Below, one piece after another: positions 34,174 through 42,339 of a stretch of 64,000 bases of DNA. Each line of letters begins with the position of its first letter. Position 1 is the first letter of the stretch. The stretch is from positions 2,231,723 to 2,295,722 of the forward strand of contig NZ_KI632509.1 of the NCBI RefSeq assembly GCF_000504245.1. The letters are read 5' to 3'. Origin of the DNA: Haloechinothrix halophila YIM 93223 (GTDB taxonomy: Bacteria > Actinomycetota > Actinomycetes > Mycobacteriales > Pseudonocardiaceae). The translations under genes and the position numbers were made by a program. The notes beneath the pieces were generated by a model, which was not told where the DNA came from, made no database searches, and was given only the letters and a program-made list of their open reading frames with translations.

Positions 34174-35370
34174 CTAGCGCGTCACGCTCCACTGCGTCAC
34201 CGTGCGGGCGGGCTGCCAGCCCGTGAAGCCGCCGAGGCCCGAGGCGTGCTCGACGGCGATGCGCGTCAGCTCGCCGCCGTGTTCCTGGTACGCTGCGGCG
34301 AGGGCGGCCTCGGACTCCAGCGTCACCCCATGCGCGACCAGCCGCCCACCAGGCGCGAGCCGCTGGATACACGTCGTCAGCACGCCGGGCGCACTCACCC
34401 CGCCGCCGACGAAGATCGCGTCGGGGGCCTCGTCGCGTGCCAGCACGTCAGGTGCCGCGCCCTCGACGACCTCCAGCTCCGGGACGCCGAGCCGTTCGGC
34501 GTTGCGCGTGACGCGCGCCGCACGATCGGGGTTGCGTTCGAACGCGACGGCCCGGGTCGACGGGTGCGCGCGTAGCCACTCGATGGCGACGCTGCCCGCG
34601 CCCGCGCCGACGTCCCACAGCAACTGCCCCGGCATGGGCGCCAACCGGGCGAGCGCGCTCGCCCGCAGGTCGCGCTTGGTGAGCTGGCCGTCGTGCTCGA
34701 ATGCGTCGTCCGGCAACCCGCCGACCAGCGATAACGGCGTCGTGCTCCGGTCGGCGCGGCATTCGATCGCGAGGACGTTCAGCGGCGGGCTGTCGCCACC
34801 CGGCCAGGCGCTGGCAACACCGGTGACGCGCGATTCGTCGTCCGCGCCGAGGTCGGCCAGCACCGTGAGCGTGCTCGCGCCGTAGCCGCGCGCGGTGAGG
34901 ACGTCGGCGACCCGTCCGGGAGTGGTGCCGTCGGAGGACAGCACCAGCAGTCGCGCGCCGGGCGCGAGCACGCGGGCGACGCGGTGCACGTTGCGGCCGA
35001 CGGCGCTGATCACCTCGGTCTCCTCGAAGGACCAGCCGAGCCGCGCCCGCGCCAGCGTGACTGACGACACCGCTGGCAGCACCCGCACCCGCTCCGCACC
35101 GAGCATGCGGATCAGCGTGGTGCCGATCCCAGAAAGCAGCGGGTCGCCGCTGGCCAGCACGCACACGCGGCGTTCGGCATGCTCCGCGAGCAGCGCGTCG
35201 AGCTGGGGGAGCAGTGGGCTAGGCCACGGCACGCGCTTCGCGCCGGAGTCCGGGAGCAGCGCGAGCTGCCGGTCGCTGCCAAACAGCACCTCAGCCTCGG
35301 TCACGGCGGCGCGCGCCGGGGCGGACAGGCCGTCCCAGCCGTCCGCACCGATACCCACGACGTCGATCAC
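34174..35370 (-). CDS. cobL: Precorrin-6Y C5,15-methyltransferase (decarboxylating) CobL
   Basis: A 398-residue fusion of a CbiE-type methyltransferase (VIDVVGIGADGWDGLSAPAR; ASGDPLLSGIGTTL; ISAVGRNVHRVARVL) and a CbiT-type methyltransferase (LLWDVGAGAGSVAIEWLRAH; DAIFVGGGVSAPGVL). It methylates C5 and C15 and removes the C12 acetate carboxyl. I chose GTG 35370 (GGAG 9 nt upstream) over GTG 35394, since the family begins at this VVGIGADG strand. Transcribed away from the chelatase operon. Confidence 0.93.
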   Translation of the reverse strand: MIDVVGIGADGWDGLSAPARAAVTEAEVLFGSDRQLALLPDSGAKRVPWPSPLLPQLDALLAEHAERRVCVLASGDPLLSGIGTTLIRMLGAERVRVLPAVSSVTLARARLGWSFEETEVISAVGRNVHRVARVLAPGARLLVLSSDGTTPGRVADVLTARGYGASTLTVLADLGADDESRVTGVASAWPGGDSPPLNVLAIECRADRSTTPLSLVGGLPDDAFEHDGQLTKRDLRASALARLAPMPGQLLWDVGAGAGSVAIEWLRAHPSTRAVAFERNPDRAARVTRNAERLGVPELEVVEGAAPDVLARDEAPDAIFVGGGVSAPGVLTTCIQRLAPGGRLVAHGVTLESEAALAAAYQEHGGELTRIAVEHASGLGGFTGWQPARTVTQWSVTR

Positions 35371-35504
35371 GCCGCGTTGCTCCGCCAAAGCCACGTTCGC
35401 ACGGTAACCGAGCAGGCAGCGCCCATCACGAACGGCGTGGTCGCGACGTCAGATGTCCCACAGACGGCGTTCGCGACACCATGCGCACCCCGCCGTGAGA
35501 GGTC

Positions 35505-35650
35505 GTGTGGGATGATGCCGTGTCGACGGCTGCCGAGGAACCCGGTGCGAGTCCGGGGCGGTCCCGCCACTGTCACCTGCCGTGCGCAGGGAGCCAGAAC
35601 GTCGGTGGTCGTTGCCTGTGCCGGGGCTTTCCCGGACGGGCGAGGCTGAA
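35505..35650 (+). promoter_or_regulatory. Cobalamin riboswitch upstream of the chelatase-cobO-cobB-cobC operon
   Basis: Core GAGGAACCCGGTGCGAGTCC, GGCGGTCCCGCCACTGT (35559-35572 region) and the B12 box GAGCCAGAAC (35591-35600) fit the cobalamin aptamer. A GC-rich segment (35612-35650, GCCTGTGCCGGGGC... CCCGGACGGGCGAGGC) lies between the aptamer and the AAGGAG site of the chelatase gene and can form the expression-platform stem. Confidence 0.92.
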
Positions 35651-35687
35651 GCGGACGTGGACATCCGCTGATAGCGAAGGAGCCTGT

Positions 35688-37745
35688 GTGCGACCGTTCC
35701 CCTTCACCGCCGTCGTCGGCATGGCAGACTTGCGCCTCGCGCTGGTGCTCTCCGCGGTCTCTCCCGCGGTGGGTGGCGTGCTGGTGCGTGGCGAGAAAGG
35801 CACCGCGAAGTCGACCATGGTCCGCGCGCTCGCGGGGCTGCTGCCCGGCGTGGACGCCGTCGACGCCTGCCGGTTCTCCTGCGATCCGGCCGCGCCCGAC
35901 CCGGCCTGCCCTGACGGCCCGCACCCGGCGGGCGCGGCATCGCACCACCGTCCTGCGCGGCTGGTCGAGCTGCCGGTCGGCGCCGCCGAGGACCGCGTCG
36001 TCGGCTCGCTGAACCTGGAACGCGCACTGGGCGAAGGCGTCACCGACTACCAGCCAGGGTTGCTCGCCTCGGCGCATCGCGGCCTGCTCTACGTCGACGA
36101 GGTCAACCTGCTGCACGATCACCTGGTCGACGTCCTGCTCGACGCGGCGGCTATGGGCCGCGCGACGGTGGAGCGCGAGGGCGTGTCCATCTCACACGCC
36201 GCCCGGTTCGTGCTGATCGGCACGATGAACCCCGAAGAGGGCGAGCTCCGCCCGCAGCTGCTCGACCGGTTCGGCCTGACCGTCGAGGTGGCCAGCAGCC
36301 GGGACGCCGCCGAGCGCGTCGAGGTCGTCAAGCGCCGCATGGCCTACGAGTCCGACCCGGACGGCTTCGCCGCGCACTACGCCGACGACGAGGCCGCGCT
36401 CGCCGACCGCATCGCCGAGGCCAAGCGGCTGCTGCCCGAGGTGGTGCTGTCCGACGACGCGCTGCTGCAGATCGCCGAGGTCTGCGCCACGTTCGAAGTG
36501 GACGGCATGCGCGCCGACATCGTCACCGCCCGCACCGCGGTCGCGCACGCAGCCTGGGCGGGCCGCACCGACGTGACCACCGAGGACGTCAGGGTCGCCG
36601 CACGGCTGGCGCTGCCGCACCGCCGTAGGCGCAACCCGTTCGACGCGCCCGGCATCGAGGAGGACCAGCTCGACCAGGCACTGAGCACCCACGACAACCA
36701 CGCCGACGGCCCCGAGGACGACGGCCCGGATGGCCCGGACGCCGACGGCCCCGAGGACGACGGCCCGGATGGCCCGGACGATGACGGCCCCGGCTCAGGT
36801 TCGGCACCTCCGGATGAACAGCCCAGCCCCAACGGCGACGCGAGCGGCAACGGCCAGAGCAGCAGCCCGCAGAGCGGCACCAACGACGACTCCGACGATT
36901 CCGAGGGGCAGCGGGAACGCACCGTCGGTGCGGGTAGTCCGTACCGGGCGCGGTTGCTGTCCATCTCTGGCAATGGCGCAGGCGAGCTTGGCAAACGCTC
37001 CCGCGCGATCACCGAGTCCGGCCGCACCATCGGCGCGCTGCCGTCCGGGGTGCGCTCCGGCTCCGCCCACCTGGTCGCCACGCTGCATGCCGCCGCCCCG
37101 CACCAAGCGGCGCGCGGTGGCATCGGGGGCAGGCCGCGCATCGAGGCCCGCGACCTGCGCTACGCGCTGCGGGAGGGCCGCGAGGGCAACCTCGTGCTGT
37201 TCTGTGTCGACGCGTCCGGCTCCATGGGCGCGCGCGAGCGGATGCGCGAGGTCAAGTCCGCCGTGCTGTCGCTGCTACTGGACGCCTACCAGCGCCGCGA
37301 CAAGGTCGGCATGGTCTCCTTCCGCAGGGGCGAGGCCGACCTGGTGCTACCCCCGACGACCAGCGTGGAGGCCGCGGCCAAGCGGCTGGAGGAGTTGCCG
37401 ACCGGTGGCAGGACTCCGCTGGCCGAGGGGCTGCTCAAGGCGGGTGACGCTCTGCGCGTTGAGGCACTGCGTGACCCGAAGCGCAGGCCGCTGCTCGTCG
37501 TCGTCACCGATGGCAGGGCGACCCACGGCCCCGACCCGGTCGCCCGCTCGCATGCGGCTGCCGGGTTGCTCGCCAACAATGGCATCGCCAGTGTCGTCAT
37601 GGACTGCGAGACCGGCAGGATGCGCCTCGGGCTCGCGGGCGAGCTGGCACAACGGCTCGGCGGGGAGCACGTGCCGCTCGGCGAGGTCGCCGCAGACACG
37701 CTTGCCGGAGAAGTCCGCGTTCGCACGATGGGAAGGGCAGCCTGA
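35688..37745 (+). CDS. Fused ChlI/ChlD-type (AAA+ and VWA) cobaltochelatase subunit
   Basis: A 685-residue motor subunit for CobN. N-terminal AAA+ ATPase (about 1-320): FTAVVGMADLRLALVLSAV, Walker A GEKGTAKST, Walker B LLYVDEVNLL, sensor IGTMNPEEG, LLDRFGLTV. An acidic, Pro/Gly/Asp-rich linker (about 335-425) contains a perfect 13-residue duplication. C-terminal VWA domain (about 500-685) with MIDAS motif CVDASGSMGARERM. The arrangement matches magnesium-chelatase ChlI-ChlD fusions such as mycobacterial Rv2850c. GTG 35688 follows AAGGAG. Stop overlaps the cobO start (TGATG). Confidence 0.9.
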   Translation: MRPFPFTAVVGMADLRLALVLSAVSPAVGGVLVRGEKGTAKSTMVRALAGLLPGVDAVDACRFSCDPAAPDPACPDGPHPAGAASHHRPARLVELPVGAAEDRVVGSLNLERALGEGVTDYQPGLLASAHRGLLYVDEVNLLHDHLVDVLLDAAAMGRATVEREGVSISHAARFVLIGTMNPEEGELRPQLLDRFGLTVEVASSRDAAERVEVVKRRMAYESDPDGFAAHYADDEAALADRIAEAKRLLPEVVLSDDALLQIAEVCATFEVDGMRADIVTARTAVAHAAWAGRTDVTTEDVRVAARLALPHRRRRNPFDAPGIEEDQLDQALSTHDNHADGPEDDGPDGPDADGPEDDGPDGPDDDGPGSGSAPPDEQPSPNGDASGNGQSSSPQSGTNDDSDDSEGQRERTVGAGSPYRARLLSISGNGAGELGKRSRAITESGRTIGALPSGVRSGSAHLVATLHAAAPHQAARGGIGGRPRIEARDLRYALREGREGNLVLFCVDASGSMGARERMREVKSAVLSLLLDAYQRRDKVGMVSFRRGEADLVLPPTTSVEAAAKRLEELPTGGRTPLAEGLLKAGDALRVEALRDPKRRPLLVVVTDGRATHGPDPVARSHAAAGLLANNGIASVVMDCETGRMRLGLAGELAQRLGGEHVPLGEVAADTLAGEVRVRTMGRAA
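36702..36779 (+). repeat. Perfect 39-bp tandem duplication in the chelatase linker
   Basis: Units 36702-36740 and 36741-36779 are identical over 39 bp and encode two copies of ADGPEDDGPDGPD in the acidic hinge between the AAA+ and VWA domains. In-frame length (13 codons) and full identity point to a recent slippage event. Confidence 0.95.
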
Positions 37746-38359
37746 TGCCGAAAGGACAGCCAGACGTCGTCCCCAACGACGGCTTGACCACGCGGCAGCG
37801 CCGCAACCGGCCGATCTTCGCGGTGCACACCGGCCCGATGAAGGGCAAGTCGACTGCCGCGTTCGGCATGGCGATGCGGGCATGGAACCAGGGCTGGTCG
37901 ATCGGTGTATTCCAGTTCGTCAAGTCCGCCAAGTGGCGCGTCGGCGAGGAGTCCGCGTTGCGTGCGCTCGGCGAGGTGCACGAGAACACCGGCCAGGGCG
38001 GTCCGGTCGAGTGGCACAAGATGGGCGCGGGCTGGAGCTGGTCGCGTAAGAAGGGCACCGAACAGGACCACGCCGCCGACGCGCGCGAGGGCTGGGAGGA
38101 GATCAAGCGCAGGATCGCCGCCCAGCAGCACGACTTCTACGTGCTGGACGAGTTCAGCTACATCCTGCACTGGGGCTGGGTGGACGTCGATGACGTTGTC
38201 AAGACGATCAGCGAGCGCGAGGGTCGCCAGCACGTGATCATCACCGGCCGCAACGCCCCGGACACGCTGATCGACGCCGCCGACCTCGTGGTGGAGATGA
38301 CCAAGGTCAAGCACCCCATGGACGCCGGTCAGAAGGGGCAGCGGGGGATCGAGTGGTGA
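37745..38359 (+). CDS. cobO: Cob(I)yrinic acid a,c-diamide adenosyltransferase CobO
   Basis: A 204-residue ATP:corrinoid adenosyltransferase of the CobA/CobO/BtuR type, adding the 5'-deoxyadenosyl ligand to Co(I). The P-loop is VHTGPMKGKSTAAFGMAMRA, followed by GVFQFVKSAKWRVGEESAL, FYVLDEFSYILHWGWVD and IITGRNAPDTLIDAADLVVE. The start overlaps the chelatase stop (TGATG); the stop overlaps the likely cobB start (GTGA). Confidence 0.96.
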   Translation: MPKGQPDVVPNDGLTTRQRRNRPIFAVHTGPMKGKSTAAFGMAMRAWNQGWSIGVFQFVKSAKWRVGEESALRALGEVHENTGQGGPVEWHKMGAGWSWSRKKGTEQDHAADAREGWEEIKRRIAAQQHDFYVLDEFSYILHWGWVDVDDVVKTISEREGRQHVIITGRNAPDTLIDAADLVVEMTKVKHPMDAGQKGQRGIEW

Positions 38360-39804
38360 CCGTCCCAGGGGTCGTGAGTGCTGATCAGACTTCTAACTCG
38401 GATCAGCACTCACGACGGGTGCCCCGGCTGGTGATCGCCGCGCCCGCGTCCGGCAACGGCAAGACGACCGTGGCCACCGGGCTGATGGCGGCGCTGCGGG
38501 CGTCCGGGCTGGACGTCTCCGGCCATAAGGTCGGCCCGGACTACATCGACCCGAGCTACCACGCGCTCGCGACCGGACGTCCCGGCCGCAACCTCGACCC
38601 GTACCTGCAGGCCGAGGAGCGGGTGGTGCCACTGTTCCTGCACGGCGCGGCCGGGGCTGACATCGCCGTGGTCGAGGGCGTGATGGGACTGTTCGACGGC
38701 GCGCTCGGCAGCGAGGGCTTCGCGTCGACCGCGCATGTCGCACGGCTGATCGACGCGCCGGTGGTGCTGGTCGTCGACGCGAGTGCCGCGGGCCGCAGCG
38801 CCGCCGCGATGGTGCACGGCTTCGCCAGCTACGACCCCGACGTGACGCTGGCCGGGGTGATCCTGAACAAGGTCGGTTCCGAGCGGCACGAGACCGAACT
38901 GCGGTCCGCGATCGAAGGGCTCGGCATCCCGGTGCTCGGCGCGCTGCACCGCACCGAGGGAATTCACGCACCGAGCAGGCACCTCGGGCTGGTGCCGGTC
39001 GGGGAGCGGGAACGCGAGGCCACCACGATGCTGGATCGGCTGCGCGCCTGGGTGACCGAGGGCGTCGACCTGGACGCGGTGCGCCGAGTGGCCGCCGCCG
39101 CACCACCGCTGCTTGGCGTGCCATGGGAGCCGGGCGCCGCACTCGGCGTCGCCGGCACTGCCGGTGGCCCGGTGGTCGCCGCCGCTGGCGGGCGGGCGTT
39201 CACGTTCCGCTATGCCGAGAACATCGAGTTGCTCACCGCGGCTGGCGTGGCGGTCGTCGACGTCGATCCCGCCGTCGACGAGCGGCTGCCCGATGGCTGC
39301 GCCGGGTTGTACTTCGGTGGCGGGTTCCCCGAGATGCACGCCGACGACCTGTCCGCGAACGAGTCGCTGCGGGCCGAGGTCGCGGGTGCCGCGGCGCGCG
39401 GGCTGCCGGTGGTGGCAGAGTGCGCCGGGCTGACCTACCTGTGCCGGGAGCTGGACGGGCTGCCGATGGCTGGCGTGCTGGATGCCACCGCCGCGATGAC
39501 ACCGAAGCGTACGCTGGGCTACCGGACGGCACGGGCCGTCGGCGACAGCGTGCTCGCCAGCGCGGGCGACACCGTGACTGGGCACGAGTTCCACCGCACG
39601 GTCGTCACCCCCGCGCAGGGCAGGCAGGCGGCCTGGCGGTTCCACGGCAGGCACGAGGGCACCGTGGAAGGCTTCGTCACCGGCCCGACCGGGGTGCACG
39701 CCTCGTACCTGCACATCCACTGGGCGGGCCACCCCGCGCTGGCGAGCAGGTTCGCGGCCAGTGCGACGGCGGCCGTCCGTGCCCAGCGAGCGAGCACAGC
39801 GTGA
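38356..39804 (+). CDS. cobB: Cobyrinic acid a,c-diamide synthase CobB
   Basis: A 482-residue amidotransferase. The dethiobiotin-synthetase-like ATP domain has IAAPASGNGKTTVATGLMAA and VVEGVMGLFDGALG; the class I glutaminase-like domain has GGGFPEMHADDLSAN and the nucleophile in VVAECAGLTYLCREL. It amidates the a and c side chains before cobalt insertion in the late route. GTG 38356 overlaps the cobO stop and has GGGGGA upstream. With this start, residues 6-21 are encoded by palindromic repeat copy 2. The alternative GTG 38419 (VPRLVIAAPAS) would leave that repeat in a cobO-cobB gap but lacks a ribosome-binding site. Confidence 0.93.
   Translation: MTVPGVVSADQTSNSDQHSRRVPRLVIAAPASGNGKTTVATGLMAALRASGLDVSGHKVGPDYIDPSYHALATGRPGRNLDPYLQAEERVVPLFLHGAAGADIAVVEGVMGLFDGALGSEGFASTAHVARLIDAPVVLVVDASAAGRSAAAMVHGFASYDPDVTLAGVILNKVGSERHETELRSAIEGLGIPVLGALHRTEGIHAPSRHLGLVPVGEREREATTMLDRLRAWVTEGVDLDAVRRVAAAAPPLLGVPWEPGAALGVAGTAGGPVVAAAGGRAFTFRYAENIELLTAAGVAVVDVDPAVDERLPDGCAGLYFGGGFPEMHADDLSANESLRAEVAGAAARGLPVVAECAGLTYLCRELDGLPMAGVLDATAAMTPKRTLGYRTARAVGDSVLASAGDTVTGHEFHRTVVTPAQGRQAAWRFHGRHEGTVEGFVTGPTGVHASYLHIHWAGHPALASRFAASATAAVRAQRASTA
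38371..38416. repeat. 46-nt palindromic repeat P, copy 2 (cobO/cobB junction)
   Basis: A perfect 16-bp inverted repeat: GTCGTGAGTGCTGATC (38371-38386) and GATCAGCACTCACGAC (38401-38416), with a 14-nt loop including TTCTAACTC. 42 of 46 positions are identical to copy 1 (19865-19910). It is open in the same frame, giving [15 protein letters not shown] at the CobB N-terminus. Confidence 0.95.
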
Positions 39805-39814
39805 TGGACGGTGT

Positions 39815-40909
39815 ATGACTGACGACCAGCCCGGCCCTGGACCCGATGGTCCGTTCGACCCCGGCTCTAGTGGCCCGAGCGACGGCCACGACCTGCGCCA
39901 CCACGGCGACGCCGACATCGCGCCCGGCTTGGTCGACCTCGCCGTCAACGTGCGGCTGCCGTCGCCGCCACCGTGGCTCCGCGAACGGATCGCCGCGTGC
40001 CTCGGTGACCTCGCGGCGTATCCGGACGACAAGGAAGCCGCCACAGCGGTCGCCGCCCGGCACGGGCGCGCGCTGGATGAGGTGCTGGTCACTTCCGGCG
40101 CCGCAGAGGCGTTCTCGCTGCTGGCGCACGCGCTACGGCCGAAACACGCGGTGATCGTGCACCCGCAGTTCACCGAGCCCGAGGTAGCGCTGCGCGGTGC
40201 CGGACACACGGTGAGCCGGGTGTTGACGTCCGCCGACGACGGCTTCCGGCTCAACCCGCACGCCGTGCCGGAGTCAGCCGATCTGGTGATGGTGGGGAAT
40301 CCGACGAACCCGACTTCGGTGCTGCATCCGGCGAAGACGCTGCGGGCGCTGTGCCGCCCCGGCAGGGTGCTCGTGGTGGACGAGGCGTTCGCCGATGCCA
40401 TCCCCGGCGAGCCGGAGAGCCTCGCGGGCGAGCGGCTGAACGGGGTGGTCGTGGTGCGCAGCCTGACCAAGACGTGGGGCATCGCCGGGCTCCGCGCCGG
40501 CTACGTGCTGGGCGACTCCACGCTGGTGGCGCGGCTCCGGGCCGTGCAGCCACCGTGGTCGGTGTCGACACCCGCCGCTGTCGCGGTGACCGCCTGCTGC
40601 GGCGCGGAGGCGGCATTGGAGTCCGATGGGCTGGCCGCCCGTGCCGAGCGGGACCGCACGGTGCTTGTCGACGGTCTGCGCGAGCTGGGCGTCACGGTGG
40701 CCGGACGTCCCAGAGCGCCGTTCGTGCTGGTCATCGTGCCGGACGGCGAGAAGGTGCGGCTGCGGCTCCGCGAACTGGGCTACGCGGTGCGCCGGGGCGA
40801 CACCTTCCCCGGGCTGTCGACCGACTGGCTGCGCATCGCCGTCCGCGACCCGCACACGAGCAGGGGATTCCTGGACGCGCTCCGCCAGGCGCTCTCCGAC
40901 GTCGGTTGA
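39815..40909 (+). CDS. cobC: CobC-like PLP aminotransferase/decarboxylase (Rv2231c type)
   Basis: A 364-residue fold-type I PLP enzyme. The start MTDDQPGPGPDGP is a disordered leader; then LVDLAVNVRLPSPPPWL, VTSGAAEAFSLLAHAL, VGNPTNPTSVLHP, VVDEAFAD and the PLP lysine in VRSLTKTWGIAGLRAGY. Actinobacterial homologues in cob operons are named CobC and are thought to supply (R)-1-amino-2-propanol phosphate from threonine phosphate or a related step. ATG 39815 lies 10 nt past cobB. Last gene of the second riboswitch operon. Confidence 0.85.
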   Translation: MTDDQPGPGPDGPFDPGSSGPSDGHDLRHHGDADIAPGLVDLAVNVRLPSPPPWLRERIAACLGDLAAYPDDKEAATAVAARHGRALDEVLVTSGAAEAFSLLAHALRPKHAVIVHPQFTEPEVALRGAGHTVSRVLTSADDGFRLNPHAVPESADLVMVGNPTNPTSVLHPAKTLRALCRPGRVLVVDEAFADAIPGEPESLAGERLNGVVVVRSLTKTWGIAGLRAGYVLGDSTLVARLRAVQPPWSVSTPAAVAVTACCGAEAALESDGLAARAERDRTVLVDGLRELGVTVAGRPRAPFVLVIVPDGEKVRLRLRELGYAVRRGDTFPGLSTDWLRIAVRDPHTSRGFLDALRQALSDVG

Positions 40910-40956
40910 CGCGCCGCGGCGGCTGACGCAGCGCGGCATGTGGCACGAACTAGCCG

Positions 40957-41133
40957 TTACGCGGAGCGGCGGAACAGCCCGCGGATCTTGCGCCACATGC
41001 GGCGGCGGAACTCGCGCGAACGCTCGGCGCGCTCGTCCTCACGGGCCGCCCGCATCTCCTGCTCAGCCACGAAGGCCTTCGCACTGTGCTCATCCCTGGT
41101 GCGCACCCAGTGGCCGTTGCCGGGACCAACCAT
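40957..41133 (-). CDS. Small basic protein, unknown
   Basis: A 58-residue frame from ATG 41133 (MVGPGNGHWVRTRDEHSAKA) to TAA. It is highly charged and helical (EQEMRAAREDERAERSREFR) and ends in a basic tail WRKIRGLFRRSA. GAGGGGG lies upstream. I do not recognise the family; the charge pattern suggests nucleic-acid or membrane-surface binding. It lies between convergent cobC and the 47-aa pre-peptide gene on the same strand. Confidence 0.5.
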   Translation of the reverse strand: MVGPGNGHWVRTRDEHSAKAFVAEQEMRAAREDERAERSREFRRRMWRKIRGLFRRSA

Positions 41134-41218
41134 GTCGCTCTACCCCCTCTTCGTGCGAGCGCTACTCATCGGCACGGTAGCAACCCGGGCGGCTGAAATG
41201 CGAATGACGAGTTGACGA

Positions 41219-41362
41219 CTACGTACGAGCAAGGGCGAAGGCGTGGTCGGCACCCGCGGATGCCGTCGTCACCATGCCGGATACGAGTACTCCGGCGATA
41301 ATGGAGATGACCAACCTGCCGAGCAGACTCCTTCTCGTGGGTAGAAATCGATACTTCCGCAT
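41219..41362 (-). CDS. Predicted secreted micro-peptide precursor (47 aa)
   Basis: A 47-residue frame from ATG 41362 with GGGAGAG just upstream. The sequence is a textbook Sec signal peptide: basic n-region MRKYRFLPTRRSLLGR, hydrophobic core LVISIIAGVLVSGMV, and TTASA before the predicted cut. What remains is only GADHAFALART, about 11 residues. A lone exported 11-mer could be a signalling peptide or a leftover of a longer secreted protein. It lies 85 nt upstream of the small basic protein on the same strand. Confidence 0.55.
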   Translation of the reverse strand: MRKYRFLPTRRSLLGRLVISIIAGVLVSGMVTTASAGADHAFALART

Positions 41363-41580
41363 GCCGCTCTCCCGTGAGCAACCGCCAGCTTCGGTCCGGC
41401 CCGGGGCCAGTCCTGCCCGGGCTACTGGCGCTGTCCAGTATTCGAAGAGAGTTGTCGCGGCATTACGTGTTTGTGATCTTTATCGGGTAACTTGAGGTAC
41501 TTGTATGGACTTTGTCGTCATCTTGCTCATGCTGGCCCTCTGCTTGCTGGATGCCGCTGGCCAACGGGAAGCCTGACGCC

Positions 41581-42339
41581 TCACGCCGCCAGCGCCAGCA
41601 GCGCACCCAGCGTCGCGGCTTCGACGCACGCGCCGAGGACGTCACCGGTGATGCCGCCGAGCCGCCGCACGCACCGCCACAGCAGCGCGCCGGACGCCAC
41701 CAGCGCGAGCAGTACCGCGAGCACGCCCCGCCATGGCGCCAGCCCAGCTGCGACGCCAGCCAGCGCGGCCAGCGCAGCGCCGATAGTCAGCGCGAGCCCG
41801 ACCTGCCACATCGGCGTCGACCCGGCCACCGCCGCGCCGAGTCCGCCCGGTCGTGCGGCTGGCACCATCCGCAGACAGCACATCCCGAGCACCAGCCGTC
41901 CCGCCAGCACCCCCACGGCGGCGGCGAACACCCCGTGATCGGCCGCGATCGCCCCGGTGAGCGCCGCGATTTGGCCGAGCAGCACCAGCACCACGGTCGC
42001 CATACCCATCGGCCCGACATCACCCTTACGCATGACGTCCAGGGCCCGCTCTCGGTCGTAGGACGCGCCGAGCCCGTCGGCGGTGTCAGCGAGCCCGTCC
42101 AGGTGCATGCCGCGCGTGCCGAGAGCCAGCGACCCCACCACGAGCACCGCCGTCACCAGCGGCGGCAGGCCCACGACGTCGGCGCCAAACACCACCGCAC
42201 AGGCCAGTACCGCTAGCGGCAGCGCCGCGAGCGGTGCCAGCAGCATCGCCTTGCGCGCGACGTCGGTGTCGACCTGGCGCGGCGGTGGCACCGGGATGGC
42301 GGTCAGCGTGCCGACGGCCAGCCGCAGCGCATCGCCCAT
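41581..42339 (-). CDS. cobS: Adenosylcobinamide-GDP ribazoletransferase CobS (cobalamin synthase)
   Basis: A 252-residue polytopic membrane enzyme joining adenosylcobinamide-GDP and alpha-ribazole. The N-terminal LRLAVGTLTAIPVPPP, the key GTRGMHLDGLADTADGLGAS (metal/substrate site) and VMRKGDVGPMGMATVVLVLL are standard CobS motifs. Hydrophobic helices fill the rest. ATG 42339 overlaps the cobT stop (ATGA). Last gene of cobU-cobT-cobS. Confidence 0.95.
   Translation of the reverse strand: MGDALRLAVGTLTAIPVPPPRQVDTDVARKAMLLAPLAALPLAVLACAVVFGADVVGLPPLVTAVLVVGSLALGTRGMHLDGLADTADGLGASYDRERALDVMRKGDVGPMGMATVVLVLLGQIAALTGAIAADHGVFAAAVGVLAGRLVLGMCCLRMVPAARPGGLGAAVAGSTPMWQVGLALTIGAALAALAGVAAGLAPWRGVLAVLLALVASGALLWRCVRRLGGITGDVLGACVEAATLGALLALAA

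Noticed and set aside
41166-41381. 71-aa minus-strand ORF over the pre-peptide region
   Set aside because: Different frame from the signal-peptide ORF, with no hydrophobic or domain signal.
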